A stretch of 64,000 nt of DNA from Micrococcales bacterium 72-143 (GTDB taxonomy: Bacteria; Actinomycetota; Actinomycetes; Actinomycetales; Microbacteriaceae), in NCBI GenBank assembly GCA_001898835.1, contig MKVM01000005.1, forward strand, positions 124,001 through 188,000, given 5' to 3'. Below, one piece after another: positions 1-10,061 of this stretch (position 1 is its first letter; every line of letters begins with the position of its first letter). Position numbers and translations under genes: made by a program. Under the pieces are notes generated by a model, which had not been told where the DNA came from, searched no databases, and worked only from the letters and a program-made list of their open reading frames with translations.

Positions 1-1
1 C

Positions 2-259
2 TACGGCTTCGAGATCTACAAGACCATCCGCGACGCGACCGGCGGCGCCCACGAGATCAAGGAGGCGACGCTCTACGCCACCTACCGGCGGCTCGAGAAA
101 GACGGCCTCGTCGAGTCCTTCTGGGGCGATGAGACCCAGGGCGGCCGCCGCAAGTACTACCGCATCACCGACGCCGGTCGCGCCGTCTACGCGCGCAACG
201 TCGCCGCCTGGGCCGCCACGCGCGACATCATCGACTCCCTCCTCATCGAAAGGCACTGA
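2..259 (+). CDS. PadR-family transcriptional regulator, 3' part only
   Basis: The window opens inside this gene; 85 codons remain before a TGA, read from base 2. The visible peptide begins YGFEIYKTIRD and continues with ATLYATYRRLEKDGLVES, the recognition helix and start of the wing of the PadR winged-helix fold. GGRRKYYRITDAGR then forms the wing. PadR proteins are dimeric repressors of neighbouring membrane-protein or exporter genes. The stop is followed after one base by the ATG of a permease-prefix protein, with a DrrAB-type ABC exporter behind it, so it probably regulates that operon. The ligand cannot be told. Confidence 0.9.
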   Translation, partial: YGFEIYKTIRDATGGAHEIKEATLYATYRRLEKDGLVESFWGDETQGGRRKYYRITDAGRAVYARNVAAWAATRDIIDSLLIERH

Positions 260-260
260 C

Positions 261-1136
261 ATGACCACGATCCACCGCCTGCTCGACGAGGCCTTCGCCG
301 GAATCGAGCCCACCCCCGACGCGCAAGACCTCAAGGAGGAGATGCGGGCCAATCTCGAGGCGCGCGTCGCCGAACTCGAGGCCGACGGGGTCTCCCCCGA
401 CGCCGCCGCCCGACGCGCGATCGGCGAGCTGGGCGACATCCGCGAGCTGCTCGGCGAGCTGCCGGACGCTCCGCGCCGCAGCCCGTGGGACCCGCCCGCG
501 GGCGTGCGCATCCGCCCGAAGCCCGCCTTCGTGGTGCGCGTCACCGTAGCTGCGACGGTCGCCGCCGCCGCCCTCGCGACCTTCGCGCTCGGCGCGCTGG
601 GCGTCATCCCGCTGCCGCTCGGCGCGACGATCGGGCTGCTGGCGCTCGGCGCATCCGCGATCGGCTGGACGGTCGGCGACGCTCTGCACCAGGAGACCAC
701 CACCAACCACCCCATGCCGCAGGCGCGGGCGGGCGGCTTCTACGCCGCCACCTCGCTCGTGATCTTCGCGCTCGGCTTCGGGGCGCTCATCGCCCTCGGC
801 CCGGCGCCGTTGTGGACCGTGGTGTTCCCCTCGATCGCCCTCGTGCTCGGGATCGCCCTGTTCGCGTTCCTCGGCGCCACCCAGACGAACCGCCACAAGA
901 GCTGGGCGCTGCGCCACTCGGAGCAGTACACGCAGCAGGAGGACCGCTTCTCACAGGATCCCGCCGCGGCGGCGCGGTTCGGCATCTACACGCTCGTCAT
1001 CATCGTCGTCGCGGTCGTCGCCTTCATCGTGCTGGGGTTCACGACCGGCTGGGCATGGGCCTGGCTCGCGCTCGTCGCCGGCTTCCTCGTCATGATGATC
1101 GTGCTCGCCCGGATGCTGTTCCCGCCGACGCACTGA
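261..1136 (+). CDS. Permease prefix domain 1-containing membrane protein
   Basis: This 291-residue protein has a soluble N-terminal part of about 85 residues, followed by three pairs of hydrophobic segments (roughly 88-145, 160-208 and 240-287), so about six membrane helices. The N-terminal part contains VAELEADGVSPDAAARRAIGELGD, which fits the permease prefix domain (DUF1700-like HAAS) usually found behind PadR regulators. I chose the ATG at 261, one base after the PadR stop, over the ORF-track start at 129, which lies inside the PadR gene. The job is probably linked to the exporter encoded next, but no catalytic residues are visible. Confidence 0.82.
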   Translation: MTTIHRLLDEAFAGIEPTPDAQDLKEEMRANLEARVAELEADGVSPDAAARRAIGELGDIRELLGELPDAPRRSPWDPPAGVRIRPKPAFVVRVTVAATVAAAALATFALGALGVIPLPLGATIGLLALGASAIGWTVGDALHQETTTNHPMPQARAGGFYAATSLVIFALGFGALIALGPAPLWTVVFPSIALVLGIALFAFLGATQTNRHKSWALRHSEQYTQQEDRFSQDPAAAARFGIYTLVIIVVAVVAFIVLGFTTGWAWAWLALVAGFLVMMIVLARMLFPPTH

Positions 1137-1185
1137 CGCATCCGCCCCCACCCCACGCCCCACTCACACCCTCGGACGGTTCACC

Positions 1186-2196
1186 ATGCCCTCATCGCCC
1201 CCGCCCGCCATCGAGGCGGACTCCCTCACCAAGCGCTACCGCACGGGACGGCGCACTCCCCCGGTCGACGCCCTGCGCGGCCTCAGCTTCCACGTCGAGG
1301 CGGGCTCCGTGTTCGGGCTGCTGGGCCCCAACGGCGCCGGCAAGTCGACGACGACGAAGATCCTCACGACCCTCGCCCTGCCGAGCTCCGGCACGGCGCG
1401 CGTCGCCGGAGCCGACGTCGTGCACGACGCCGCAGCCGTGCGGGCGCGCATCGGCTACGTCTCGCAGGGCACGAGCACCGACCCGCTGCTGACGGTGCGC
1501 GAGAACCTCGTGCTCGCGGCGCGCCTGCGCGGCGTCGCCCGAGCGGATGCGAGCGCGCGGAGCACACGGCTCATCGAGGAGTTCGCGCTCGGCGAGCACG
1601 CGGATCGCCCCACGGGCAAGCTCTCCGGCGGCACCCGGCGCCGCGTCGACGTGGCGGCCGCCCTCGTGCACGCGCCGCGCGTGCTGTTCCTCGACGAGCC
1701 GACGACCGGACTCGACCCCGAGTCGCGCGCGGCGATGTGGGCCGAGATCCGCCGGCTGGCCGGGCGCGACGCCCTCACCGTCGTGCTCACCACGCACTAC
1801 CTCGAGGAGGCCGATCGTCTCGCCGACCGCGTCATGATCGTCGACCACGGCGCGAAGGTCGTCGAGGGCACCCCGCGCGAGCTCAAGGCCGGCCTCGCGG
1901 GTGACGGCGTGCGGGTGGAGCTGTTCGAACCGGATGCGGAGCGCGCCCGCCGGGCCGCGGCATCCGTCCCGGGGCTGCGCGACCCGCTCGTCGAGATCTC
2001 CGGTCCCACGGGCGTGCTGATCGCCCGTGCCGACGACGGGTCGGCCGCGCTCGGCCCCCTCATCCAGGCGCTCGACGCGGCAGGGCTCGCCGTCGGCGCC
2101 GCCTCCGTCTCGGGCCCGACGCTCGACGACGTCTACCTGCACCACGTGGGCCACAGCTTCGCCGGGGCCCCCGACACGGAAGGAGCGGCGGCATGA
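1186..2196 (+). CDS. ABC exporter ATP-binding protein, DrrA type
   Basis: A 336-residue ABC ATPase. Walker A is GPNGAGKST near residue 48, the signature is LSGGTRRRVDVA, and Walker B is VLFLDEPTTGLDP. The length, with a C-terminal extension of about 90 residues after the ATPase core, matches the daunorubicin-resistance DrrA family of drug or lipid exporters. It should energise the permease encoded next, whose ATG at 2193 overlaps its stop by four bases (ATGA), a sign of translational coupling. The PadR regulator upstream is a common partner. The substrate is unknown. Confidence 0.9.
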   Translation: MPSSPPPAIEADSLTKRYRTGRRTPPVDALRGLSFHVEAGSVFGLLGPNGAGKSTTTKILTTLALPSSGTARVAGADVVHDAAAVRARIGYVSQGTSTDPLLTVRENLVLAARLRGVARADASARSTRLIEEFALGEHADRPTGKLSGGTRRRVDVAAALVHAPRVLFLDEPTTGLDPESRAAMWAEIRRLAGRDALTVVLTTHYLEEADRLADRVMIVDHGAKVVEGTPRELKAGLAGDGVRVELFEPDAERARRAAASVPGLRDPLVEISGPTGVLIARADDGSAALGPLIQALDAAGLAVGAASVSGPTLDDVYLHHVGHSFAGAPDTEGAAA

Positions 2197-3020
2197 CCGC
2201 GCTCGACCACCCATCCGTCCGCACCGCCCGCGCCTCGTGGGCCGGTCAGACCGGCCAGGTGTTCCGGCGCTGGATCGTCGGAACCTGGCGCCAGGTCTGG
2301 GGTCCGGCGATGTCGCTGCTGCAGCCGGTCATCTGGATCGTGCTGTTCGGCCAGGTGTACAGCGCGCTCGGCGAGCTGCCGGCCTTCGGCGACGGCGGGT
2401 ACATCGGCTACCTGGTGCCGGGCGTCCTGATGATGACCGTGCTCTACTCGGGCGCGTGGGCCGGCACCGGCTACATCGACGACATCCGCTCGGGCGTCAT
2501 GGACCAGCTGTTGAGCGCGCCGCTCTCGCGCAGCGCGATCGTCACCGGCCAGCTGCTGCAGCAGCTCGTCATCAACGCCCTCCAGTCGGCGGTCGTGCTC
2601 GGCATCGGCGCGCTCGCGGGCGCCCGCTACCCGGGTGGTCCTGGCGGAGTGCTGGTGGCGCTGCTCGCCGCGACGCTGCTGGCCATCGTGTTCTGCTGCG
2701 CCTCGAGCGCCGTCGCGTTCATGACCCGCAACCAGGTCGCGCTCATCGGGCTCTCGCAGCTCATCGTGCTGCCCGCGACGTTCCTGTCGACGACCATGAT
2801 GCCCGCGTCGCTGCTTCCGGGCTGGGTGCAGTCGGTCGCCCTGTGGAACCCCATGACCTGGGCGGTCGAGCTCGGACGCGCCGGACTCGACGGCACTCTG
2901 TGGGACGGATCGGCCGACGCCGCGGCGCTCGCCGCGCACGGAGCGGCGCTGCTCGCCCTTGCCGCGCTGGCCTTCGCGTGGACGGTGCGCTCGATCCGCG
3001 CGTACCAGCGCTCGCTTTAG
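2193..3020 (+). CDS. ABC-2 type exporter permease, DrrB type
   Basis: A 275-residue integral membrane protein with about six hydrophobic segments, for example MSLLQPVIWIVLFGQVYSAL near the N-terminus and VALIGLSQLIVLPATFLSTTM in the middle. The second is the conserved ABC-2 permease region. With the ATPase encoded directly upstream (ATGA overlap) it would form an export pump in the cytoplasmic membrane. The TAG stop overlaps the TAA stop of the convergent DUF1990 gene by four bases, so there is no room for a terminator between the two units. Confidence 0.9.
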   Translation: MTALDHPSVRTARASWAGQTGQVFRRWIVGTWRQVWGPAMSLLQPVIWIVLFGQVYSALGELPAFGDGGYIGYLVPGVLMMTVLYSGAWAGTGYIDDIRSGVMDQLLSAPLSRSAIVTGQLLQQLVINALQSAVVLGIGALAGARYPGGPGGVLVALLAATLLAIVFCCASSAVAFMTRNQVALIGLSQLIVLPATFLSTTMMPASLLPGWVQSVALWNPMTWAVELGRAGLDGTLWDGSADAAALAAHGAALLALAALAFAWTVRSIRAYQRSL

Positions 3021-3751
3021 AGGGTCCCGGGCGAGGGCAGCGGCCCCGTGAGCTCGCCGAGGTAGCGCCGCACGAGGAACCACTGGACGACCCGCACGAT
3101 CGGCAGCACGAGCGTCCAGAGGCCGCCGGCCGCCCGCGAGAAGATGCGCACGGTGAGCCAGACCGAGTCGTCGTCGCGACGCTCGACCACGAAGAGCTCC
3201 TCCCCCGCGAGCGGATGCCCCGGCAGGGTCCCGAAGGCGGCACCGCGCCGCTCGGGCTCGTCGACGACGTAGACGACCCGCACAGGGAACGGCTTCGGCC
3301 AGAACGGGGCGCGCAGCAGGCCGGTGTCGCCGGCGCGCACGATCGCGTCACCCTCGGGGGTGAAGAGCGCCTCGCCGCCCGCTCCGACGGTCGCCGGGGC
3401 GATCGGGGTGCCGTCCGCGCCGAAGGCGACGGGCACGTAGCTCGCCTCGGTGGCGGCGGCCGGGGCGTCGAGGGGCGTGACGCGGAGGCCGGCGCCGCGC
3501 TGGATGCCCCAGCTCATGACGCGCATCCACGCGTACTCCCAGCGCTCCGGACCGTGCCCGACGCGGACGACGCGCTCGAGCGGGCGATAGCCGCGAGGCG
3601 GGTACCGCAGCAGGTCGGGGGCCTGAGTGGCACCGACGGCGCCGTAGGTGACGGGCACGCGCCAGAGCTCCGCGGGGTCGTCGACGACGGTCGCGGCGGG
3701 AGCCGTCGACCGTCGAGGGGCGTCGCCGGGGGGCGCGGACGCGGTGGTCAC
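3017..3751 (-). CDS. DUF1990 family protein (first of two)
   Basis: About 244 residues from a GTG at 3751; the ORF-track start at 3856 would run into the neighbouring DUF1990 gene. The C-terminal half carries the family pattern: RVVYVVDEPERRGAAFGTLPGHP, then GEELFVVERRDDDSVWLTVRIFSR. No membrane segment or signal peptide is clear. The biochemical role of DUF1990 proteins is not established. There is no Shine-Dalgarno sequence; GAGAAT followed by six bases precedes the GTG, like the leaderless starts elsewhere in the window. A second paralogue lies 34 bases upstream on the same strand. Confidence 0.75.
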   Translation of the reverse strand: MTTASAPPGDAPRRSTAPAATVVDDPAELWRVPVTYGAVGATQAPDLLRYPPRGYRPLERVVRVGHGPERWEYAWMRVMSWGIQRGAGLRVTPLDAPAAATEASYVPVAFGADGTPIAPATVGAGGEALFTPEGDAIVRAGDTGLLRAPFWPKPFPVRVVYVVDEPERRGAAFGTLPGHPLAGEELFVVERRDDDSVWLTVRIFSRAAGGLWTLVLPIVRVVQWFLVRRYLGELTGPLPSPGTL

Positions 3752-3785
3752 GCCCCGATTCTCCCAGAATCCGGGGCCGATCGCC

Positions 3786-4523
3786 CTATTGCGATGAGGA
3801 TGCGTCGTCTTCGCGGTCGCGCAGCTCCCACGGGAGCGCGTCCTCATCCAGGTCAACTGGCTCCGCGGGAGGGCTGTCGAACGGTCCGCGCGGAGGATTC
3901 ATCATCCCGTAGCCGAGCTTCGCGATGCCCTCGACGCCCGAGGACCCCTCGCCGACCATACGGCGTCGCATCCGCCGCAACCCGGGCAGCGGCGCATCGT
4001 CGCCGAGGATCAGCAGCAGCGCGCTCTCGGCGTATCGACGCTGGAAGACATCGATGCCGAGACAGACACCGAGCCACAGCCAGCGCCAGCGCCCGCGCGA
4101 CACGCGTGAGACGGTGCGCACGACGAGCCACACGGCACCGTCGGCGTCGCGCTCCACGAGGAAGCACTCCTCCCCCGTGACGGGATGGCCGAGCCGCGTG
4201 CCGTAGCCGAACCCGCGACGGCCGCCCTCGTTCGCGACCCACACGACCCGCACCGGCTCGAACTGACGGACGAGTCCCGAACGGTAGCTCGTGTCGTAGT
4301 CGCGACCGGGCACGACGCGCTCGTCGTCGGGGTCCACCGTGAAGCCGATCGCCGTCTTGATGCGCCAGCCCGACACCACCTCGACCGCTCGCGCCCAGAG
4401 GGCGTCGCCCTCGCCGAGCCGGATGCGCTGGGTGCGCTCCGTGAAGCCCCGCGGCGTCGGCGCGCCGGGCCGCGCGATGCCCGGGGTCTCGTACGTCAGA
4501 CCCTCGAGCGACACGGCATCCAC
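3786..4523 (-). CDS. DUF1990 family protein (second of two)
   Basis: About 245 residues from a GTG at 4523; the track start at 4796 would lie inside the opposite-strand gene at 4630. It shares the DUF1990 C-terminal pattern with its neighbour: RVVWVANEGGRRGFGYGTRLGHP and GEECFLVERDADGAVWLVVRTVSR. An acidic tail ends the protein (DALPWELRDREDDASSSQ). CATGAT plus six bases precedes the GTG, again like a leaderless start; a GTG nine bases downstream is an alternative. The two copies are clearly diverged, so the duplication is not recent. Function unknown. Confidence 0.72.
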   Translation of the reverse strand: MDAVSLEGLTYETPGIARPGAPTPRGFTERTQRIRLGEGDALWARAVEVVSGWRIKTAIGFTVDPDDERVVPGRDYDTSYRSGLVRQFEPVRVVWVANEGGRRGFGYGTRLGHPVTGEECFLVERDADGAVWLVVRTVSRVSRGRWRWLWLGVCLGIDVFQRRYAESALLLILGDDAPLPGLRRMRRRMVGEGSSGVEGIAKLGYGMMNPPRGPFDSPPAEPVDLDEDALPWELRDREDDASSSQ

Positions 4524-4629
4524 TGCTCGATCATGGCAGGCGACGGCCGAGAGCCGACACGATGCGACCCGGCACGACGCGGGACCTCCGGCACTTCGCC
4601 GACGAGTCGTCTCGCGGTATCCCTGACGC

Positions 4630-5097
4630 ATGACCACCCGCACCGGATACGCGGCATCCCGCTGGCAGCGCGTGACGCTGCTGACCCTCACCTGGTTCAA
4701 CCTCGTGACCGCGGTGATCGGCGCCGTCGGCCTCGCGACCGGCCTCATGCCGCGTCTCGGTCTCCCCCTCTCGCTCCTCGAGGGCTCCGGTTTCACCGAC
4801 TACCTCTGGCCGGGGATCATCCTGGGAATCGTGGTGGGCGGCACGCAGCTGCTCCCCCTCATCGCCTACCGCCTCCGGTTCCGCGCCGCGTGGGGGCTGT
4901 TCGCCATCGCCGGCTTCGGCATGATGATCTGGATCTTCATCGAGACCGGGATCATCGGCGGACAGTCGCCGCTCCAGATCGGCTACTTCACGACCGGGCT
5001 CGCGCAATGCGTTCTCGTCATGCTCGTGCTCGGCGTGTGGCCGCGGCCCCCGCTCGGCCGCGACGTGCCGGTCACGCCCCGCCGAACCGGCGCCTGA
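4630..5097 (+). CDS. Small four-helix membrane protein of unknown function
   Basis: A 155-residue protein with four likely membrane helices: around 16-38 (LLTLTWFNLVTAVIGAVGLA), 60-80, 86-107 (GLFAIAGFGMMIWIFIETGII) and 118-138. I do not recognise a family signature with certainty. It lies divergent to the DUF1990 pair, and its 3' end overlaps the MmcQ/YjbR gene by 26 bases in a tail-to-tail arrangement. Hydrophobicity, continuous coding character and the ATG at 4630 support it as a real gene. Confidence 0.7.
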   Translation: MTTRTGYAASRWQRVTLLTLTWFNLVTAVIGAVGLATGLMPRLGLPLSLLEGSGFTDYLWPGIILGIVVGGTQLLPLIAYRLRFRAAWGLFAIAGFGMMIWIFIETGIIGGQSPLQIGYFTTGLAQCVLVMLVLGVWPRPPLGRDVPVTPRRTGA

Positions 5098-5449
5098 CGT
5101 CCTCGGCCGGGGCCGCATCCGCCCACGCCGACTCGACGAGCTCGACGAGGCGGTCGCGCCCGATCCGATCCAGGCGCGCCAGGACGATCGCGTAACCGTC
5201 GAAGTGGTGGGTCGTGAAGAACACCTCCGGGTCCTCCTCGATCAGCGCGAGCTTCTCCGCCTCGCTCTCGACGCGGGCGCCGAGGATCGGCGCGTCGATC
5301 GGCCCCAGCTCCTCGATCTCGCGCTTGTGCAACGGCCGCTCCCACACGAAGAGGCGCCCCGCGCGCCAGGCGCGGTTGCCGCGCGTCAGGTACTCCTCGG
5401 CGCCCGGCAGAGCGAGCGCGATCCGCCGCACGTCGTCCCAATCCGCCAT
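5072..5449 (-). CDS. MmcQ/YjbR family protein
   Basis: A 125-residue protein beginning MADWDDVRRIALALPGAEE, typical of the MmcQ/YjbR (CyaY-like fold) family, with the conserved FFTTHHFDGYAIVLARL region in the middle. The family is often called DNA-binding, but a precise cellular role is not established. I start it at the ATG at 5449 rather than at 5509, because the family begins at this point and TAGCCT sits seven bases before this ATG, as in a leaderless promoter. It overlaps the end of the convergent membrane-protein gene. Confidence 0.85.
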   Translation of the reverse strand: MADWDDVRRIALALPGAEEYLTRGNRAWRAGRLFVWERPLHKREIEELGPIDAPILGARVESEAEKLALIEEDPEVFFTTHHFDGYAIVLARLDRIGRDRLVELVESAWADAAPAEDVRRRFGGA

Positions 5450-5462
5450 GCGGACGAGGCTA
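5450..5462 (-). promoter_or_regulatory. Leaderless-type -10 box of the MmcQ/YjbR gene
   Basis: On the minus strand TAGCCT is followed by seven bases and then the ATG, with no Shine-Dalgarno sequence. The same box and spacing recur before holA, comEA, yaeQ, pabB, pabC and both lacI-type genes in this window. Confidence 0.45.
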
Positions 5463-5477
5463 CGCCCGGGAGTGGCG

Positions 5478-7334
<1,857 letters not shown>

Positions 7335-7386
7335 ATCCGGACGATTCTCCCATGCGCGGAGGCCGTCTCGGTTCGGCGCGGGAACG

Positions 7387-7425
7387 CCGGATGCGGCCCC
7401 CGCGCTGGGCGGGGGCCGCATCCGG
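7387..7425 (-). terminator. Perfect 17-bp hairpin terminator of the DUF4190 gene
   Basis: CCGGATGCGGCCCCCGC pairs perfectly with its complement across a five-base loop. It lies just after the DUF4190 stop (7443) and before the lepA start, so it separates the two same-strand genes. No U-run follows, as is usual in high-GC actinobacteria. Confidence 0.7.
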
Positions 7426-7442
7426 GCGTCACCGGCCGGACG

Positions 7443-7832
7443 TCACCAGCCGAAGCCGCCGGGGCCCCACCCGAGCGCGGCGCCCCACAGGGCGAACGGC
7501 GCGACGAACGCGAGGCCGAGGATCGCCACCACGATCCAGCCGAACGCGCCCACGAAGCCGAGGGCGATGCCCCAGTTGGCCATCGTGCGCCCCTGCGGCT
7601 CGCGCGAACGGGCCAGGAAGCCGAACACGATGGCGAGCACCGAGGCGATCCACCATCCGGTCGGGATGGCGGCGATGCCGAGCACGAGGCTCGCGATGCT
7701 GAAGCCGGCCGTGCCGCTCGCGGGGGCGTCGGCGGGGCGCTGGGGGGCGGCGTAGGGGTTCTCGGGGACGGATGCGGTGACGGGCTCGTCCGGAGTCGTG
7801 CCCGCCTCGGGGAGGGAGGTCGTTTCGGTCAT
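7443..7832 (-). CDS. DUF4190 domain membrane protein
   Basis: A 129-residue protein starting MTETTSLPEAG. The N-terminal third is polar and proline-rich (PENPYAAPQRPADAPA), then two membrane helices follow: around 45-75 (FSIASLVLGIAAIPTGWWIASVLAIVFGFLA) and 88-118 (WGIALGFVGAFGWIVVAILGLAFVA). This is the DUF4190 layout, two helices joined by a short loop with a REPQGR-type motif. Role unknown; such proteins sit in the cytoplasmic membrane. GACGCT plus six bases precedes the ATG, and a strong hairpin follows the gene. Confidence 0.75.
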   Translation of the reverse strand: MTETTSLPEAGTTPDEPVTASVPENPYAAPQRPADAPASGTAGFSIASLVLGIAAIPTGWWIASVLAIVFGFLARSREPQGRTMANWGIALGFVGAFGWIVVAILGLAFVAPFALWGAALGWGPGGFGW

Positions 7833-7931
7833 GCATCCAGCGTCGCCCGGCCGACCGACCGGCGATATCCGGCTGACCCCCGGATGCGACGGCGGCCATC
7901 CGGCGGAGGCGGGCGGAGGGTGGCGCCCGGG

Positions 7932-7961
7932 TTCGCACCGGAACGCGGCGCCTGGTAATGT
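7932..7961 (+). promoter_or_regulatory. Probable promoter of rpsT
   Basis: TTCGCA, an 18-base spacer and TAATGT (with TGG just upstream of the -10) give a plausible sigma-70 type promoter. Transcription would start near 7968, leaving a leader of about 139 bases before rpsT. I saw no recognisable riboswitch in the leader. Confidence 0.45.
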
Positions 7962-8106
7962 GAATCCTTGGACCTCGACACGCGTCGCCTCGCGTCGCAG
8001 CTCGATCCTCCAGATTTCCGCGTGACCCACACCACGCGATTCGCCGGGATGCGCCCCTCTACCGCAGACGGCACACACCAACCGTTCCAGAACGAAAGAC
8101 ACATCC

Positions 8107-8367
8107 ATGGCGAACATCAAGTCGCAGATCAAGCGCATCAACACCAACAAGAAGGCGCAGGAGCGCAACAAGGCCGTCAAGAGCGAGCTCAAGACCTCCG
8201 TGCGCGCCACCCGTGAGGCCGTGGCCGCCGGCGACAAGGCCGCCGCCGAGGCCGCCCTCGTGAAGGCCACCAAGAAGCTCGACAAGGCCGTGAGCAAGGG
8301 CGTCATCCACAAGAACCAGGCCGCCAACCGCAAGTCGGCGATCTCGAAGCAGGTCGCCGCGCTCTGA
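8107..8367 (+). CDS. rpsT: 30S ribosomal protein S20
   Basis: An 86-residue, strongly basic, helical protein beginning [21 protein letters not shown], the signature opening of bS20, which binds 16S rRNA in the small subunit. Length and composition are normal for the family. GAAAG lies about eight bases before the ATG. It is monocistronic on the plus strand between minus-strand genes, with its own promoter-like sequence upstream and a hairpin terminator downstream. In other bacteria S20 can repress its own mRNA; the 139-base leader leaves room for this, but nothing specific was identified. Confidence 0.98.
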   Translation: MANIKSQIKRINTNKKAQERNKAVKSELKTSVRATREAVAAGDKAAAEAALVKATKKLDKAVSKGVIHKNQAANRKSAISKQVAAL

Positions 8368-8382
8368 GCGCCGCATCCGTCG

Positions 8383-8416
8383 AACGGGCCTCGCACCTCA
8401 CGGTGCGGGGCCCGTT
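8383..8416 (+). terminator. Terminator hairpin after rpsT
   Basis: AACGGGCCTCGCACC and GGTGCGGGGCCCGTT form a 15-bp stem with one mismatch and a four-base loop, followed by TTT. It lies 16 bases after the rpsT stop and could also stop transcripts arriving from the GNAT/holA side. Confidence 0.8.
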
Positions 8417-8502
8417 TCCGTGTGCGGCGCCTTCCGCCGCCGCGCGTCCCGGATGAAGGACTCGGCATGCCGGATGGTCCTTCTTCGGGGAGGAGGGCAG
8501 GG

Positions 8503-9006
8503 TCAGGCGAGGTCGCGACGCATGGGCACTCGGGGCCAGCGGTCGAGCCCGTGCTCGGCCTCGCGACGCAGGCGCGCGACCAGCTCGGGGCCGCACTCCT
8601 GCGCCGTCAGGATGCGGAACCCGCGTCGAGCGTAGAAGCCCGCGTTCCACGGCACGTCGCGGAACGTAATCAGGCTGAGGGCGCTCAGACCACGCTCGCG
8701 GGCCCACTGCGCGGCGACGTCGAGGAGGGCCGTGCCGATGCCGCGCCGACCCGACACCGGGTCGACGCTCAGCTGCTCGACGTGCGCCGCGTCGTCGAGC
8801 ACCTCGACGAGCAGGTAGCCGACGGGGCGGTCGTCGACCTCCCAGACCCACGCGCCGTCGCGCTCGACGAAGGCCGCGAAGTCGGCCGCGCCGATCGGCT
8901 CGTCGTCGGCGATCTCGCGCATCCCTATCTCGCGGAACAGCTCCCCCGCCGCACGCTCGATGCCGACGACGGCGTCGTGATCGGATGCGGTGGCGCGGCG
9001 CTCCAT
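8503..9006 (-). CDS. GNAT family N-acetyltransferase
   Basis: A 167-residue protein with the GNAT fold signs: VWEVDDRPVGYLLVEVLDDAAHVEQLSVDP (motif region D/A strands), then GRRGIGTALLDVAAQWARERG, the acetyl-CoA-binding Q/RxxGxG/A loop, and finally FYARRGFRIL near the C-terminus. It would transfer an acetyl group from acetyl-CoA to an amine, but the substrate cannot be inferred. It follows holA with a one-base overlap (TGATG), so the two are translated from one transcript. Confidence 0.88.
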   Translation of the reverse strand: MERRATASDHDAVVGIERAAGELFREIGMREIADDEPIGAADFAAFVERDGAWVWEVDDRPVGYLLVEVLDDAAHVEQLSVDPVSGRRGIGTALLDVAAQWARERGLSALSLITFRDVPWNAGFYARRGFRILTAQECGPELVARLRREAEHGLDRWPRVPMRRDLA

Positions 9007-10028
9007 CAGCCGGCGCCCCGGGATGCGATCACGCCGATCATGCGCTCGAGAGCGAACACGGGGTCGCGACCCGCGCCCTTCACTTGAGCGTCCGCGGCGG
9101 CGAGCGCCTCGATGGCGCGGGCGAGCCCCTCATCCGTCCACCCCTGGAGGTCGCGGCGGGCCCGGTCGACCTGCCACGCCTGCAGCCCGAACTGGCGGGC
9201 CAGGTCGTTGGATGAGCCGCGGGTGCCCGCGAGTTTCGCCATCGTGCGCACCTTCATCGCGAAGGCGGCGACCATCGGCACGGGGTCGGACCCCGACGAC
9301 AGCGCGTGCCGCATGAGACCGAGCGCCTCGCCCGGGCGGCCGGCGATCGCGGCATCCGCCACCGCGAACGCGGTCACCTCGGCACGCCCCGCGTAGTAGC
9401 GGTCGACGACCGCCTCGGTGATGTCGCCCTCGGTGTCGGAGACCAGCTGACGGCAGGCTGCCGCGAGCTCGGCGAGGTCGTCGGTGAACGCGCTCACGAG
9501 GGCACGGACGGCCCCCGGCGTCGCCTTGCGCCCCGCGGTGCGGAACTCGGCGGCGGCGAAGTCGATCTTGTCGCCCTCGCGCTTCAGCTCCGCGCACACC
9601 ACCTCGACGCCGCCGCCCGCGCCGGCACGGATGGCGTCGAGCAGCTTCTTGCCGCGCACGCCCCCGCCGTGGCGCAGCACGAGCACCGTGTCGTCGGCGG
9701 GCGTCTCCAGGTAGGCGAGCGTCTCCTCCAGGAAGGCGTCGGTGGCCTTCTCGACCTGGCTCACCCGGATGAGGCGTGGCTCGGCGAAGAGCGAGGGGCT
9801 CGCGAGCGTCAGCAGCTCGCCGGGCGCGTACTGGCCTGCGTCGATGTCGGACACCTCGAGGCTCGGGTCGGCGGCCCGCAGCTTCTCGCGCACGGCGCGG
9901 GTGGCTCGCTCGGCGAGCAGCTCCTCCGGGCCCGTCACGAGGATCACCGGGGCCGGCCCGACGCGGTGCCAGTCGAGCTGCGGGATGGCGGCCCTCGCGC
10001 CCTTGGTCGCTGTCGCCCGTGCCGCCAT
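9006..10028 (-). CDS. holA: DNA polymerase III delta subunit
   Basis: A 340-residue protein with the HolA features: an opening ILVTGPEELLAERATRAVR (nucleotide-fold strand of the clamp-loader delta subunit), LIRVSQVEKATDAFLEETLAYLE, and a C-terminal helical collar ending VFALERMIGVIAS. Delta opens the beta clamp as part of the clamp loader at the replication fork. The order holA after comEA-comEC is common in bacteria. TAGGCT followed by six bases lies directly before the ATG and there is no Shine-Dalgarno site, so holA probably has its own leaderless transcript in addition to any read-through from comEC. Confidence 0.93.
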   Translation of the reverse strand: MAARATATKGARAAIPQLDWHRVGPAPVILVTGPEELLAERATRAVREKLRAADPSLEVSDIDAGQYAPGELLTLASPSLFAEPRLIRVSQVEKATDAFLEETLAYLETPADDTVLVLRHGGGVRGKKLLDAIRAGAGGGVEVVCAELKREGDKIDFAAAEFRTAGRKATPGAVRALVSAFTDDLAELAAACRQLVSDTEGDITEAVVDRYYAGRAEVTAFAVADAAIAGRPGEALGLMRHALSSGSDPVPMVAAFAMKVRTMAKLAGTRGSSNDLARQFGLQAWQVDRARRDLQGWTDEGLARAIEALAAADAQVKGAGRDPVFALERMIGVIASRGAG

Positions 10029-10040
10029 GGGCCCAGCCTA
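10029..10040 (-). promoter_or_regulatory. Leaderless-type -10 box of holA
   Basis: TAGGCT-N6-ATG on the minus strand, in the 33-base gap between comEC and holA. No convincing -35 hexamer was found 16-18 bases upstream. Confidence 0.5.
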
Positions 10041-10061
10041 ACGAGCGCCGACGACGCCGGC

